NCBI GenBank assembly: GCA_045106555.1 | Contig: JBGCET010000032.1 | Coordinates: forward strand, 62,001-126,000 | Length of the DNA: 64,000 bases | Origin: JANQOZ01 sp045106555 | Lineage (GTDB): Bacteria; Pseudomonadota; Gammaproteobacteria; Xanthomonadales; SZUA-38 | Direction: 5' to 3' | Notes under the pieces: generated by a model | The model's database searches: none | Told to the model about the DNA's origin: nothing | The model's input: the letters and a program-made list of their open reading frames with translations, nothing else | In this document: in pieces, positions 49,901 to 64,000 of the stretch | How positions within the stretch are numbered: the first letter of the stretch is position 1 | How the letters are laid out: each line of letters begins with the position of its first letter | Translations under genes and position numbers: made by a program

Positions 49901-52900
49901 CCGCCGCCCACAGCTCATGGTAAAACGATTTGAGGTCCGGTTCGACCAAAGCCTCAGCGATAATGCCGAATCGCTCCGCGCCTCGGCATTCGATTACCGA
50001 TGAAATTAACAGACGGTCAATAAACCGCTCCTCTCGACCATGACGCATCAATTTTTGCAGTTCCCGCACATAAGGGTCGGGTTCGTCACTGACCAAGGCT
50101 ACGCCGCGCTTGCACATCAGGTCGTAGACTTGCTGAAAATGCACCAATTCTTCTCTGGCGAGCTCAATCAATGCTGGAATGATGGGCTGACGGTCGGGAT
50201 ACTTAACAACCAGACTCATGGCCAGCGCCGATGCTTTTCGCTCGCAGTTGGCATGGTCAGCAAGAAATTCGTCAAAATTATCCAGTACAACCTGGACCCA
50301 GTTAGGGTCGGTTGGTTGGCACAAGTCGATGGAACGTCGGGTCATGGCAAACTCTGATTTCTGGCAGGCACGGGTAGCGGCATCTCGGCGGCTGCGGGCA
50401 AAGGCCTATTTTAGCAGGCATGGACTGAATCTGGTGGCCTCAGATGCATCAGTTTTCACAGCCCCTGTGGAACCCAATCTGGGTATTGTGATCGTTATCC
50501 CCGCTTTGGCGGAGCCTGCGCTGCTGGATACCTTGGATAGCCTGCAGGTCTGCGAGCAACCCGCTGCCGGGGTAGAGATCGTGGTCCTTATCAATGACGG
50601 TGAACAGTGTAAGACGCAAACGCGTCTGACCAATCGTCGTTTGTTTGAACAATGCCTGGCGCGAAGCCCACAGCCCATAAAAGAGCATTATGTGTATTGT
50701 GAAGGCTTGCCTGAGCGTCATGCAGGCGTTGGGCTGGCGCGAAAGCTCGGCCTGGATGCCGCCCTGGGACGACTGCTGCGAACCACTACCGGCGATGGGT
50801 TGTTGGTCAATCTGGATGCCGACTGTGTCGTTGCCAGCAATTACCTGACGGCTCTGCACTCCCACTTCCAGAGTCAGCCTGAGGTCGCTGGGGCCAGCAT
50901 CTATTTCGAACACTGTCTGGCCACCGCCGAAAACCCCTTAGCCATTGCCGGTTACGAGCTGCATCTGCGGTATTTTGTCCACGCCCTGCGGTATGCAGGG
51001 ATGCCGTTTGTTTTTCACACCGTAGGTTCTTGCATGGCCGTGCGCAGTGACGCCTATATGGACCAAGGCGGCATGAATCGTCGCCAGGCCGGTGAAGATT
51101 ACTACTTTGTGCAGAAGCAGGCCGAGACCGGGTGTTTTTCAGACCTGACTTCCACCGTGGTGTATCCCTCATCCAGACATTCCTGGAGGGTGCCGTTCGG
51201 TACCGGGCGTGCCATGGTCAGCTGGCAGGGGCAGGAGTGGCTAACTTATGCGCCACAAATATTCGATGAGCTGGCCCAGTGGAATGACGCCATTGCGACG
51301 TTTTTTGTGTCTGATGATGCTTCCGCCGCCGCCGCCAATCCTGCTGAACTGTCGGAGACTATGACGGCGTTCCTGCTCGAACAAGGGTGGGCGGAGCGCC
51401 TGCGGGAAATTCGCGCCAATACTGCCAGTAAGGAGGCCTTTGTCGGCCGTGTGCAGCGCTGGTTCAACAATTTTCGCGCCATGAAATTTGTCCATTTCGC
51501 CACCGCCCAGCGGTGGCCGAAAATTCCCGTCAGCTTAGCCGCCGGTCAGTTGTTGACCCGACTGATGGTCTCAGCGCCCGATGACGCCACTTTGGTCACG
51601 GACCTGTTGATGATTTATCGCCGTCTGTGTCGCCAAGGGGCAACCGGCTCAGCGAAGACAGTCGCTGGCAGCCAGGTCGTTTCTGGCTAAATCCAGGGCT
51701 GCCAGTTTGTCGATGATTTCGCTAACCTGTGCGGGGTCTATCTGATTGTCGATGGTCCAACGGGTGATCTTGCGCCACTCATCAACTTGGGTGGGCTTTA
51801 GTGCGTAGTGCAAGGCGATTCTTTGGGTCAGGTCAGACAGCTCCTGTGCCTGCCTGGCTGACTCATAAAAACACTGCATTACCTGATCCACAATTGTGGG
51901 AGCCTGGGCCAGAAATTTTTCGCTGGCGACCAGACAAAACGGCGGCCACGGGGTGGGGCAGGTGGCAATCCGGCGCATGTGTCCAGCGTCGACGCTGGGC
52001 TGGGTGGTGAATTGTTCCCACATGAACAAATCCGCCTGATCGTTGGCAAACGCGTCCGCTGCCCCAGGCAGATTATTGACTACCACAAAGTCGTGGGAAC
52101 GCCATGCCTGCTGCAGGCCTTCTCGCTGCATCAATACGTGGGCCATTAAATGGGATCCGGAACCAAACCGGCTGATGGCGATGCGTGGCGTTTGGAGTTC
52201 GCTGAGCGTTGCGGCGGTTATTGAGGGTGCCACGTGAACTCCCCAGACCAGCGGCGTACTCACGGTCCATCCCAGAACCCTAAGCGCCTGTCCTTGGCTA
52301 ACCGCAGCCACCGCGCCTTCACTGAGCAAAACAGCCATATCCAGGTCGTTGTTTTCCAGGTCCCCTACCATGGCCCCAGTGCCCGTGGAATAGTTGGTCC
52401 ACTTGAGGTCGATGCCCAGAGACAAAAAGGCGCCTGCGTCTTTTGCCAGATGCCACGGGTAGTTGAAATGTTCGGGCACCCCGCCCACGCGTACTGATGT
52501 CAGGCTCATGAGGAAACTCCTGCTGGGAGAGAGATCTCCCGTTGTAATTCCCGCAGATAAATCTGCATGGCACGGGTGCGTCGCTGCGCTTCACGGGCGC
52601 CAGCAGTTGTCTGCATGGTGTCGCAAAGGCCCAGCAATTTTTGATAAAAGTGGTCTACGCAGTAAGTCTTATCCGCGGGTTCGCGTTGTTCGCAAAATGG
52701 GTCGTCAGCGCAGTACAAACTCGATCCAAGCACGCCCCCGACCGCAAAGCAGCGGGCAATGCCTATGGCGCCGATTCCGTCTAGCCGGTCAGCGTCTTGC
52801 ACCACCTTTGCTTCAAGGGATCGAGGGGTAATGGCCGCACTGAAACTGTGGGCCTCGATGGCGTGCTCAATATCGGCCAGCCATTTCTCGGGGTAGTTCA

Positions 52901-55900
52901 TTGCCTTAAGAATTCGATGGGCCTCAGCTGCGGCCATGGTGGAAGATTGTGCTCGATCGGGGGAGTTTTTGGGCAACGAAATGCAGTCGTGCAGCCATGC
53001 GGCTGGCAATACCACGGCCATATTGGCCTGTTCCTTTTGGCCGATTCGGCTGGCGTTGGCCACCACTCGCTGGATGTGTTCGATGTCGTGGGCCGGGTCG
53101 GTAGCCGTCAGTTCACTGACCACTTGGTGAAAAGGCTGGGCGTTGAAGGTCGATAAACTCATGGTTATTTATGCGCATCACTGATGTTTAACGCATAATG
53201 GTGGCCTTCTGCGGGCCCCATTTGCAATGGTGATAACGTGAAAAGCATGAATTTGAGGTTTACCGGGGCGGTCATTGTATTGCTGCTGGTCTTTCACGGC
53301 TCGGCCTTTGCCGCAGGTGACGCCATTTTTCTGTTCGACAGGTCCGGCGACAAAAGCCCCACGGAACAAGCCAAGACCACTGAGGGTAAAGAAGGTCATC
53401 AGAAAACCACGCCTCAAAAGGCGCGAGGCTCAAGCAAAAACTCGGCGCCAAGGGCCACTGGCAAGCGCCCTGGAAATACGCCCAGGCGATTGCAAGATTC
53501 CCCTTCCTCTGAGCCCCAGAACGACGTCCCGGAAGCGCAGGCTGCACCATCGGCTGACCCCCATCAGCCCTAACCGTGTTGGCGATTAGTTCTGCGACTG
53601 AAGACTCCGGCGTCTCAGGGCGAACTACCCGTTCAGGTCGGACTCCGTTTCCATCACCTGCTGGTTAAGCCTTTCCAGCAAAGACGGCGTCCATTCGGTA
53701 TCAGGCCACTGGTTGGAGAATCGTTGAATAGCGGGGACCGACTGGATCGATGGCTGCGTTGATTGAGGAAGTTCCTGTTGGTTGAGCAAAAAATCGCACA
53801 CCAGTACCAGGTCGGCGAAAGACGATTTTTCTTCGCTAACGTAATGCCATTGACGGTATTGTCGGACTGATTCAACCAACCAGTCATCAAATTCCCAGTT
53901 GGTCAGCATCATGACGCCCACCTGCCGCGAATAACGTTCAATAATTTGAGTAATCACGTCGTGGCTTTCCGATAAGGGTGTTCGCTCTGATACGGCGCGA
54001 ATCAATGGCAAGGCACCGACATTGGCTAGTAGCCCCGCAAGCAGAGCCCGGTCAGCGTTTTGACGAGTAATTTCCCGCGCGACGACGGCGCAGGTTGCGC
54101 CCAGCTTCGCTGACCGCACCCACACGTTGCGCAGCGCGACGCGCAGCGCCGGCGACTTGCTGCGAAACAGTTGGCGAAGGCAATAGGTGGTCACCACGTT
54201 CACCAGGCTGCCAGTACCCATTCGGTTGACCGCTGACCCAAGGTCTGTGGCTTTATTGCGAGAAGCGAATGCCGGGCTGTTTGCCAGTTTGAGCAAATAG
54301 GAAGCGACGCCTGGATCGGTTTGGATTATCCGCGATATCGTGCCAAAACTGGTGTTGTCATCCCTTACCGCGGTGCGCAGTTGCAAGGCAAGATGCGGCA
54401 AGCTGGGCAATGGGATATCCCCGGACTGAATTTCGCTGAATATACGGCTGTAATAGCCTGAGGTGTTGACCTTCAGGGGTGATCGGCGGGTGGCGGTGAG
54501 GGATCCTTGGCTGGTGGCAGTCACGGAATAATACCTGCAGACGGAAAGTGGTGTTATCGGCTCGCTGCGCTAAATATTGAGTGCGCTGAGAGAGATTAGC
54601 GACCGAAGGGTAACGACCGTCTAAATCCACCGCTTAACTTGGTGCGCCGGTGTTGCGCCGCGCGGGTTTTCCGAAGCCGGGGTTAAAGCGACTCCAGGGA
54701 TACCTGCAAATCTGAAGAGAGCACTTCCAGGCGTTCGGCCAAAGTGTTGCTTGGCAGTTCCTGGGGAAGTGAAATCAGCGCTTTTGCGGTAAACAATGGA
54801 GAGCCGGACATGGAGCCTGCCTGGCGTGATGTTTCAATGCGTTCGACGTTCACATTGAGTGTCTTAAGCAGTTCGCTCAGTTGCTTGACAATGCCGGGCC
54901 GGTCACTGCCTACCAGTTCGATCTGCTGCAAATTACCGTCAGTGATTGCATTTACGTTGTGAGTGCTTGCAGCGCCAGCATCACAGCGCTCACAGCTTGC
55001 GTTGATCCCTTCAGTGCCGAGAGCGTTGACAGCCTGCAGAAATGCATCGGCCTCATTGGCTGGCAGCGATACCAAGGTAATGCCCGCAAACTGGCCGGCT
55101 AATCGGGTCATCGTGGATTCCAGCCAGTTACCATGGAATCGGGCGACGGTTTCGGCCACCTTGTCAACGATTCCTGGGCGATCACTGGCCGTGAGAGTAA
55201 TGACATACTGAACGACTTCGGTCATGAGCAGGCTAAACGATTTCAGGGGCTGTGATTGTACAACGTTGCTCCCCACTGAGCCGCACTGATTGTCAGAAAT
55301 CGTCCCCGCCCACCGAACTAAATCGATTTCAGCTTGGCGCCAGTCTTGAGATCTTCATCGATGGTAAATTCCGCTGAGGTGACGTAAGCCTCCAGCCGCC
55401 TGAGGCGGAATTCCAAAGAGCGCATTCGATGGCGCAACTGGCCAAACGTGGCTGATGGGGCGCTGTGGACTGAGCGGACGAATTCCTGTTCTTCGACATC
55501 TTCGTAAAGCGAATCCGGCTCCAGTGGAATGCGCAGTGTCGCAATCACATATCCCAACAACATGATTGGCAATAAGGGCGACATTAACGGCAAAACAGCC
55601 AGCAGACGAACCCAGAAAACTGGCACGCCAAGGTGGTTGGCGATTCCGGCGCAGATGCCTGCGACCCAGCGCCGTGAAGGGTCTCTGAACAGCCGGCGGC
55701 CTCGACCGGTGCGATGCCGGTTAGGGTGTCGAGAAGGCCTGGGTCGGTTCATGATCTCTGCCCGCGCCAGCCCGGTGACTGGTCATCCAGAATTCGTTCC
55801 AGGGTGTGGATACGTTCTTCCATGACTTTGGCGCTCTCCCAGATTTCCGACATCATGCTTTCATCTTCTGGCGTCAAACCCTTGGCAGAGCGGGCCTTGC

Positions 55901-58900
55901 TGACGTAATGGCTGACAATCCAGGTTGGCGCAACGATCGTCATAAATATGATGGCTAGCGTCTCGTTCATTAGACGGTTACTCCTTGGGCGCTTTCTTCG
56001 ACGTTTTATTGCTTTGTGAAACCTTTGCCTTCAAGGCATCCAGTTCGCGGTTGATATCGTCACCTCGCTCCAACTCCAAAATTTCATCAGACAACGTCTT
56101 GTTTCGGCCCATGTCTAACGCCTCGGCTTCAGACTCCACACGGTCGATTTTTTGTTCGGCATGTTCAAATCGGTGCAGCACCTCGTCAATTCGCGAATCG
56201 TGGATTTGGCTGCGAGCTCTCAGCTGAGACTGGGCTGCTTTGTGGCGCATGCTGAGCGCCCGCTGACGGTCTTTTGCATCGCTCAGTTTGGCCTGCAGCT
56301 TGTTAATGTCGTCGTTGAGTTTTTGCAGGTGCTCATTGACGGCTGACAGTTCTTTTTGGATCGCTTCAGTGCGAGTGCCAACACGAGACTTTTCCACCAG
56401 AGCCGCTTTGGCCAGGTCTTCCCGGTCTCGCGAAAGCGCCAGCTCGGCTTTCTGCTCCCAATCCAACGACTCCTGCTCAAGGTAGGTCAGGGCCCGGGTT
56501 CGTTCTTTCTTATCAGCGATGGCTTTGGCGGCAGCGGACCGAACCTCCACCAGCGTATCTTCCATTTCCTGAATCATCAGACGGACGATTTTTTCCGGGT
56601 CCTCGGCTTTATCCAGCACCGAATTGATGTTGGCGTTGATGATGTCGGTCAGTCGGGTAAATATGCCCACTTGCGCAATGCTCCGGTAATTTCACTTGGT
56701 TTGGATCTATACAGGTTTTGTGCCAATTTCTTTTTTTAATTTTAGGTCTTTGATTTTATTGACAAAAACTGGGGAATTTTTGTTTTTGCGGCAGGGAACC
56801 AGATACGTTATTTGTGGTCTGTTTAGCTAACAGTTGGGTTTTCCCCCGGCTGTATGGTGTGCCTTCCAGCGCTAATTTGCGCTTTGATCAACACAGGTGC
56901 TTTGAAGGGCAGGCTGTGTTCAGTAGAATGGCGCACCTTTCGATGCCTGTGCAAGCGACAGGCTGACTTTTTTGCCGATCTCGCAGGGGATTGGCTACAC
57001 GGTTCGGAGAATAAACATGAAGGTACGTTTTGCGGCGCAGCTAACCGCCCTGGTGGTCATGATATCGGCTATACCGCTGGCGATGGCTCAGGATGAAGCG
57101 CCCATCGATAAAGACAAGATGAGCTATTCCATCGGCTATCAGTTCGGCAACGATCTGAAACTGCGCAAGCTGGATGTCAGCGTAGAAACCGTTGTTGAAG
57201 CCTTGAGAGACGCCGTTGGTGGAAATGAGGCACGGGTGCCGGAACAGGAGATGGTCGCGCTTTTGAAGCGTCTGGAGCAGGAGTTCCGTGCCGAGCAGCT
57301 GGAGAAGTTCAAAGCGCTTTCCGATGAAAACAAAGTGAAGAGCGATGAATTTCTGGCGGAAAATAAGGGCAAAAAGGGCATTGTTGTGTTGCCCAGTGGC
57401 GTTCAGTATCGAGTCATCGAAGAGGGTGGTGGTTCTCGCCCCACCATGGAAAGCGAGGTGATTGTGCACTATCGCTCCTCCACCATGTCCGGTCTTGAAT
57501 ACGACAGCTCATTTGCCCGCGGTGAACCCGTGAACTTTAACGTTAACCAAGTGCTGAAAGGGTGGCAAGAAGTGTTGCCGCTGATGAAGCCTGGCGCCAA
57601 GTGGCAGGTTTTTGTACCACCTGAGATGGGGTATGGCGTTCGCGGACAACCGCCCGTTGGCCCTAATGAAGTGCTGGTTTTCGACATCAACCTGGTTGAG
57701 GTTAAAAGCTGATTTCTGAATTAGTGAGGGGTCCGGCGCCCGAGGCGCCGGATCCGGTTTCAAGCCCTTGTATTGGCGTGTGCACCCTGGATTCCCAGGA
57801 TATTTGTATCGGTTGTTCCCGCAGCGCTGAGGAAATTACCCGCTGGACCGCGATGACGGACTCAGAACGTGAGTCCATCATGGACCGTCTGGAGGGTTTG
57901 GGCACCCATGTCGGCGGCTAACGCCAATCCCAGTTATCCGTTGCTGAGAGCGTTGGCCCGGATCAGGGCCGCTTTCGGTCATACGCCATCGATGGTGCTG
58001 TTGGGCGCTATCTACGAAAGTGGTGCGGTTACCGGCAAGTCCATGGATCATGCCAATGAGCTGTATCTGAAGGCGGCGCAACTGGGAGATCACCAGGCAA
58101 TGTGGCACCTGGGGGTTAACCATCTGGCCAGCAAGGGCGGCAACACCGATCACACCAAAGCGGTCCATTGGCTGCATCAAGCGGCAGAGGCGGGTCATGC
58201 CATGGCTGCCTGGGCGCTGGGAAAGATGTACCTGAGTGGCAAATTGGTCGACCAGGATTGCCAGCGTGGGCTAGCCCTTTTAGAGCAGTCGGCCAGCAGT
58301 CATTGCAGTCAAGCACGTCAAACCTTGGCGGATATCTATCGAGAGGGTCGACACGGCGTCGTGGCCGATCCGGAGCGAGCGGCCTTTTGGTCCGGCGGTC
58401 AATCCTCTGCACCCTGAGAGCGAGATCATCCAGCATCTGAGTGGCGCTCTGATCCCCATGGACCAGACCGTCGATGTTCCGGTATTAAGCCCAGACAACC
58501 CTCTCAGTGCGGTGTTATCCAAACCTCTGGTGCCTGCTGCGGTGCTGGTGCCGCTAGTCTTCCGTGATCAGTGGCAGGTAATTTTTACCCATCGCACAGA
58601 AAAACTGTCCAATCACGGTGGACAGATCAGCTTTCCGGGTGGCCGGCGCGAGTCAGCTGACCGATCCTTTGTGGACACCGCGCTCAGGGAGTCTCAGGAG
58701 GAAATCGGCCTGGACCCTCAACAGGTTTCTTTGATGGGCTTTCTAGACTCGGTACCGGTCATTACTGGGTTTGGCGTCGTGCCGGTGGTGGGTCTGGTGG
58801 CCGGAGAACCAAGGTTGAAAATGGACCCGAGAGAAGTGCAGGCGGTGTTTGAGGTGCCTTTGGCATTTCTACTTGATCAGCAAAATTATCGACAGGAAAC

Positions 58901-61900
58901 TCTGCAGCGGGCGGGCAGAACGGCTCGATTTCATGTGATTGAATATGAATCATGGCGAATCTGGGGCGCAACGGCAGCCATGGCGGCGAATTTCGCTCAG
59001 CGAATGACGGGGGTGATGAAATGACGGCATTTATTTCGGTAACGAGGGTAATGCGAGGGCAAGCTAACCACCCGCGGCCAGTGATTTTAGACTGTCGGTC
59101 TCGGTTGGGCGAGCCGGGAGCCGGTCGCCAGATGTATCAAGAGGGTCATATTGATGGCGCCCAGTTTGCCGACCTGGAAGCCGATCTGGCCGACTTGGCG
59201 CTGGGGCCGGGGCGTCACCCGCTGCCAAAGCCTGATGCCTTTGTCATGGCTGTGCGGCGCTGGGGGATCAGCGACACCCCAGTCGTTGTTTACGACGATA
59301 TGTCTGGAGCGATGGCCGCCCGTGCGTGGTGGATGTTGCGCTGGATTGGCGTCACCGAGGTGTCTATTCTTGACGGTGGGTTTGATGCTTGGTGCCAAGC
59401 CGGCGGCTCCGTAAGTCAGAACGTGCCAAAGCCGCCAGCATCGACATTGGTTCCCGTTCATAACAGCATGCCTGTTGCGTCCGGGGAACACATCACACGA
59501 TGGGTCGCCAGCCCCCAGGATAACCTTGAGACTCGTCTTCTGTTGGATGCCCGGGCCGGCGAGCGTTTTCGCGGCGAAGTGGAACCCATCGATCAACGGG
59601 CAGGACACGTGCCTGGCGCTACCAGTCGCCCGTTTGCCGACAGTCTTAGCGATGGCGTCCTGTTGGACCACGATGCCCTTCGCAAATCCTGGCAATACAC
59701 GTTAGGCGACGTGCCGCCCCAGCAGGTCACTCACATGTGTGGCTCAGGCGTCACCGCCTGCTTTAACCTCGCCTGTATGGAACACGTAGGTTTGCCAGGG
59801 TCCAGGCTGTACGTAGACTCCTGGAGTGGCTGGATTGCCGATCACCATTCGTAACGCACGGTGTAGCTGACGCTGGCCGTTTCCTCGGCCTCCACGGTAA
59901 CGTCAAATTCCACCGTAGACGCATCGGTCTTGTCAAAGGCATGGCTTTGCTGGGTGATCTGCCAGTTGCTCCAGCGCAGCAGGGACTCCCTGATCAGGAC
60001 GTTGGCGGGGACATTTTTTTGATTGCGGATTTCAACCTCAATCGTCTCTTCCATCCAGCGTTGTGCGGCATTCCAGCGAAAGTCAGCCTGTCGCCGTTCG
60101 CCGACGACATCAAAGGCATTACCTAGAGCGATCGTCAGCCGCTCATTGCGAGGAGTATGGCCAATGACATCCTCACCAATAAACTCCATATTGTCGTCAT
60201 CGGGATTGCGCTGTGAGACCCGAACCCGACCCGCCGGCATGGCCAGACCCAGCTGATTGTCTTCACTGTTCAGGAATTTCAGCTGCACCGCCACATCGCC
60301 CTTCAGCGGTTGGGGATGGTTGGTGTTGGTAAATGGCTCACTGTAAACCCCCCAGGGCCGATGGCCGGCCGCAAATACCAGTTGTTTTTCACAGCTCACT
60401 CCCAATGCGGTGGGAAACAATTCCAACTGCTTGAGCGATCGATCGGGAAGGTCGGCAGACCGACCCAAGGTGTACAGGTGGTACTCAAAAAACGACTGTT
60501 CCTGAAAACCCGCATCTTCGACCTGGGCCATGGACATATTGCGTCGAATCGCCGTTGTGCGGACAACTCGAGCTTGCGGGGCTCTATTGACTTCACCGGC
60601 AATGAGCTTCAGGCGAGCATTGTTAAAAGTGCCGCCCGATTGGTTGACAATGCTCACCCAGGCCTGCAGATCCATCTCGCAGCCGTCGGATTCATCGAGC
60701 ACCAGATTGTAGTCGGCCCACCAGGTCATGCCGCCTGTTTCGTAGCTTACCTCCACGTCGTGGTGGCGTGGCGCATCGGTGGCAATATGCCATTGAAGCG
60801 TAGGTCGTGTGATCAGGCCGCCAGGGAGATTAGGAAAGGTAATGTTGCCCACGTCAGAAAGACTGACCAGCCGGCCGTCGGCCAGTTCCAACACCACGTT
60901 ATTGCCGTTGGAAGCCATTAATGTTCCTCGGTAGGTTTCCACTTCGGCCCCCAACACGTTGCGCAGGGTTAGCTGCTGGCCCACAAATTGCTCCAGCATG
61001 CGTGAGGCGCTCACGAGATCGTAACGATAGTTTTGCTCCAATACCCGGGTGCTGTCTGGATGACTCAGAGACTTAAACGCAACCGTGGTGGGGTCGATGG
61101 AAGAGGCAACATCGGTGAACTCAACGCTAGGGTTTGAAAGGTCCATGCCTCGGATGGTTCTGACCACCGCATAACCGGGAATGTCCTGCTGATAAGGACT
61201 GTCTCCGCCAGTAAATGCGCTTGAGTCTACGGCGCCAGGCTGGCTGCGGCTGTAAATCGTTATGCTGTGCTCATTCATGGTGTCATTGTCCGGGTCTGAA
61301 GCGCTAGATTGTTGGGCGTTCGCGATGGTGAAACCGCCCCATAGCAGCCCGCTCAGGAATAAAAGGAATAGTCGAATGTCCACAATAATCTCCGCGGTCG
61401 GACGGTTGTTGTTCCGGTGCCGATACATTGGCCCAAAGTCTGAAAAGATGCAAAACCTTGCGCTAGGCCGGGCCCTGGTGCTGGGGATAGTGGTGCTCCT
61501 CAGCGGCTGCGACCACGGTGAGCTGGGCTTAGAGATGACCAGCGGCTATGTGCGGCTGCCGCCGCCTGGCATGAGAATGACCGCAGCGTTTGGCACGTTG
61601 AATAACCGGAGCGACTCAACCAAAACGATTGTGGCCTTCAGCAGTCCTCAATTTTCTGACGTGTCGTTGCATCGAACGGTGTTTGACGATGGCATTGCGA
61701 AGATGAGGGAGGTGGCAACCCTGAGCCTTGACCCTGGCGAGCAGCGGGTGATGAAGCCTGGCGGTCTTCACCTGATGTTGATGGGTAGCCAACAAGTGTT
61801 GGCGGTGGATGACACGGTGACCGTGGAATGGAAGTTTGATGATGGGGCTGTGCAGGAAACGGTCTTATCGGTGCAAAAAAGGTAATAGCCAGAATCAATT

Positions 61901-64000
61901 GATGCGGTATAAATAATCAATTTCATTAATTTTATAGAGGTAGGCAAGATACCTCCACTGTCGTTACAAACCACTGACTTATATCCACAACAGGAGATTT
62001 TTGATGCAACCGTTAACCGAAGGCAGCACCGTCCCACAAACCACTTTTCGAACCCGCAAAGGTCACGAGTGGATTGACGTAACCAGCGACGAGGTGTTCG
62101 CCAACAAGACCGTGGTGGTGTTTTCGCTACCTGGCGCTTTCACGCCAACCTGTTCATCGTCCCATGTGCCGCGTTACAACAAATTGGCCTCCTCATTCCG
62201 TCAGCAGGGGGTTGATGAGGTGGTTTGTCTGTCGGTGAATGACGCGTTCGTGATGGAGGAGTGGCAACACGCTCAGAAAGCCGACAATCTTCGCTTTTTA
62301 CCCGATGGCAATGGCGAATTCACCGACAAGATGGGGCTGCTGGTAGACAAAGACGACCTGGGCTTTGGCAAGCGATCCTGGCGTTATTCCATGCTGGTGA
62401 AGAACGGCGTGATCGAAAAGTTGTTCATCGAACCTGAGAATCCAGGCGACCCGTTTGAGGTCTCTGACGCCGACACCATGCTGGAATACCTGTCGCCAAA
62501 CGCCATCAAACCGCTGGATGTGACGGTATTCTCCCGCAAGGGCTGCCCATTTTGCGTTCAGGCCAAACAGCAGTTGGAAGAGCGGTCAATTCAATATGAA
62601 GAGTTGGTGTTGAATCAGGATTTCAGCGACAACACGTTGCGGGCTATTTCGCCGGTCCACACATACCCTCAGGTGTTCATCAACGGACAGCTGATTGGCG
62701 GGGCTGACGAGCTGGAGCAGCACCTGAAAGAAAGGGCTGTGGCGTAAAGTCACGGTGGCGTTGAACCACGGCAGCCTCGAAGCGATTAGCTTCGGGGCTG
62801 TTTTTGCCAGCGTCCCTCCCGAAACACCTCCATCGGCTGAAAACGGGTCTTGTAATCCATCTTCTGGTGACCCTCGATCCAGTACCCCAAAAACAAGTAA
62901 TGAGCGCGCAGTTCCCTAGCCAGACGTAGTTGGGCCAAAATGGAGAAGGTGCCGAGACTGCGTCGGCTAAATTCCGGGTCAAAGAATGTGTAGACGGCAG
63001 ACAGGCCGCTGCTCATCCGGTCGGTCACTGCCACCGCAAGCAGTTGGTCCTCCAGCCGCATTTCCATAAAGAACGTTCGGCTCCATTGGCTGAGTAGAAA
63101 GTTTTCAAAATCTTCTCGGGAGGGATTGTCCATGCCCCCAGATGGATGTCTGGCGCTGAGGTAACGCCGGTAAAGGTCGAACACTTCCAGCGAAAACCGT
63201 GCCGGAGACTGGCTGACAGTCAGATCTTCATTGGCCGCCAATATTCTTCGCTGACCTCGGTTGGGGGTGAATTCCGGCACCGGGATTCGAGTTGCAACAC
63301 AGGCATTGCAAGTTTCGCAGTGGGGCCGAAAGATGAGGGCGCCTGCTCGCCGAAAACCGCTGGCGGTCAGAGAGTCGTAAATGACGTCAAGGTGATCCGC
63401 ACCTGGGTCCACTACAAGATTTCGAGTGAACCGATCAGCATAGTACCCGCACGGATGTTTTACGGTTTGCAGTACTCGAATGGTTGAATGATCTTTCATG
63501 TCCTGATCGCCAGAATATCTCCAAATTCCATGGATTGCGCGACCCTCAGCAATGCATAGGTGACGCGGGCAACACTCCCTGTTCAGGCATTTTACCTGAT
63601 TTTCCCATTGCCCAATGCACTGTGTGGGAGAACCTTCCGGTTGGCGGACTAGTGCCAGGCCCGTGACCCGCCAAGTGAGCGTTTTTTGTCCCAGCGTTGG
63701 CCGGTGAAAAGCTGCGATATTGACCGCTCATTGCAGGCCCAGGGGCGGTCGTGTCAGGTCGATGTGTTCTAGAAACTGCGGCCACGGAAAGAGCGGGCCG
63801 GGATCCATTTTACGCGAGACCTCAAGGGCCTCATCGTCAGTGGCGCTTACTTTGCGTAGGTCCAACGATTCGTGGCCGGCAACATGACGTAAGCTGGGTA
63901 ATCGTTGGCTGAGCCACTGGACCAATCGAACGAGCGCTGCGATCTGCGCATCCGGGTATGGCTCGGTCATTCGCTGTGTTCGGCTGTCCAGCCAGTGGGG

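Overview
The window is about 54% GC by eye, has dense short-spaced operons, and carries a gammaproteobacterial gene order: ypjD-corC facing ffh-rpsP-rimM-trmD-rplS, then htpG-hslR, proBA, greB, slyX, miaE, pspABC and bpt. No tRNA, rRNA, CRISPR array, insertion sequence or prophage was recognised, so this looks like chromosomal core plus lineage-specific genes. Two unrelated exported proteins end in the same LFRNGFE tail, which I associate from memory with Xanthomonadales/Wenzhouxiangella-like bacteria. That placement is tentative.

Layout. 1-4.3 kb (mostly minus): a MacB/LolD-type ABC ATPase cut by the window edge, an MddA-like methyltransferase, two secreted proteins, YcgL and a lipocalin-like protein. 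4.3-7.7 kb (plus): an sdpR/sdpI-type autorepressor-immunity operon with a palindromic operator and a co-transcribed alpha/beta hydrolase, then a diguanylate cyclase. 7.7-11 kb (minus): an enlarged isocitrate dehydrogenase, a GFA-family protein, a small repeat protein with the LFRNGFE tail, and MsrA. 11-22.6 kb: two MDR oxidoreductases, a three-gene ABC-2 exporter, a thioredoxin-like protein, a decayed thioesterase, an intradiol-dioxygenase-like protein, an MFS carrier, an S4 protein and an isocitrate-lyase-superfamily enzyme. 22.6-31.3 kb: the PilZ/CorC/YpjD cluster and the translation/SRP operon with htpG-hslR. 31.3-40 kb: a DUF819 membrane protein, a paired M16 protease operon, alanine dehydrogenase, proline synthesis and GreB. 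40-50 kb: an EF-hand protein with a lytic transglycosylase, a glycosyltransferase beside a SpoIIE phosphatase and an ATPase-like partner, a secreted peptidase with a NatAB exporter, and SlyX. 50-64 kb: MiaE, a DAD-motif glycosyltransferase, a cytoplasmic binding protein with an HD protein, HDOD and GcvR-like regulators, the psp stress operon, an FKBP isomerase, Sel1/Nudix/rhodanese genes, DUF4139, PCuAC, a peroxiredoxin-glutaredoxin fusion, Bpt and an AmpD-like amidase cut by the edge.

Main oddities. (1) Two long palindromic elements (22.6 and 48.4 kb) share a conserved 43-base core while their outer stems differ in sequence but remain self-complementary; both lie between convergent genes. 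(2) The shared LFRNGFE C-terminus. (3) An isocitrate dehydrogenase whose small domain appears duplicated in tandem. (4) A thioesterase pseudogene with one insertion-type and one deletion-type frameshift. (5) hslR whose only full-length start is a CTG overlapping the htpG stop. Several themes recur: c-di-GMP signalling (GGDEF, PilZ), envelope stress (psp, FKBP, M16, NatAB), redox repair (MsrA, Prx-Grx, HslR, HtpG), and nitrogen/amino-acid metabolism (ald, proBA, GcvR-like).
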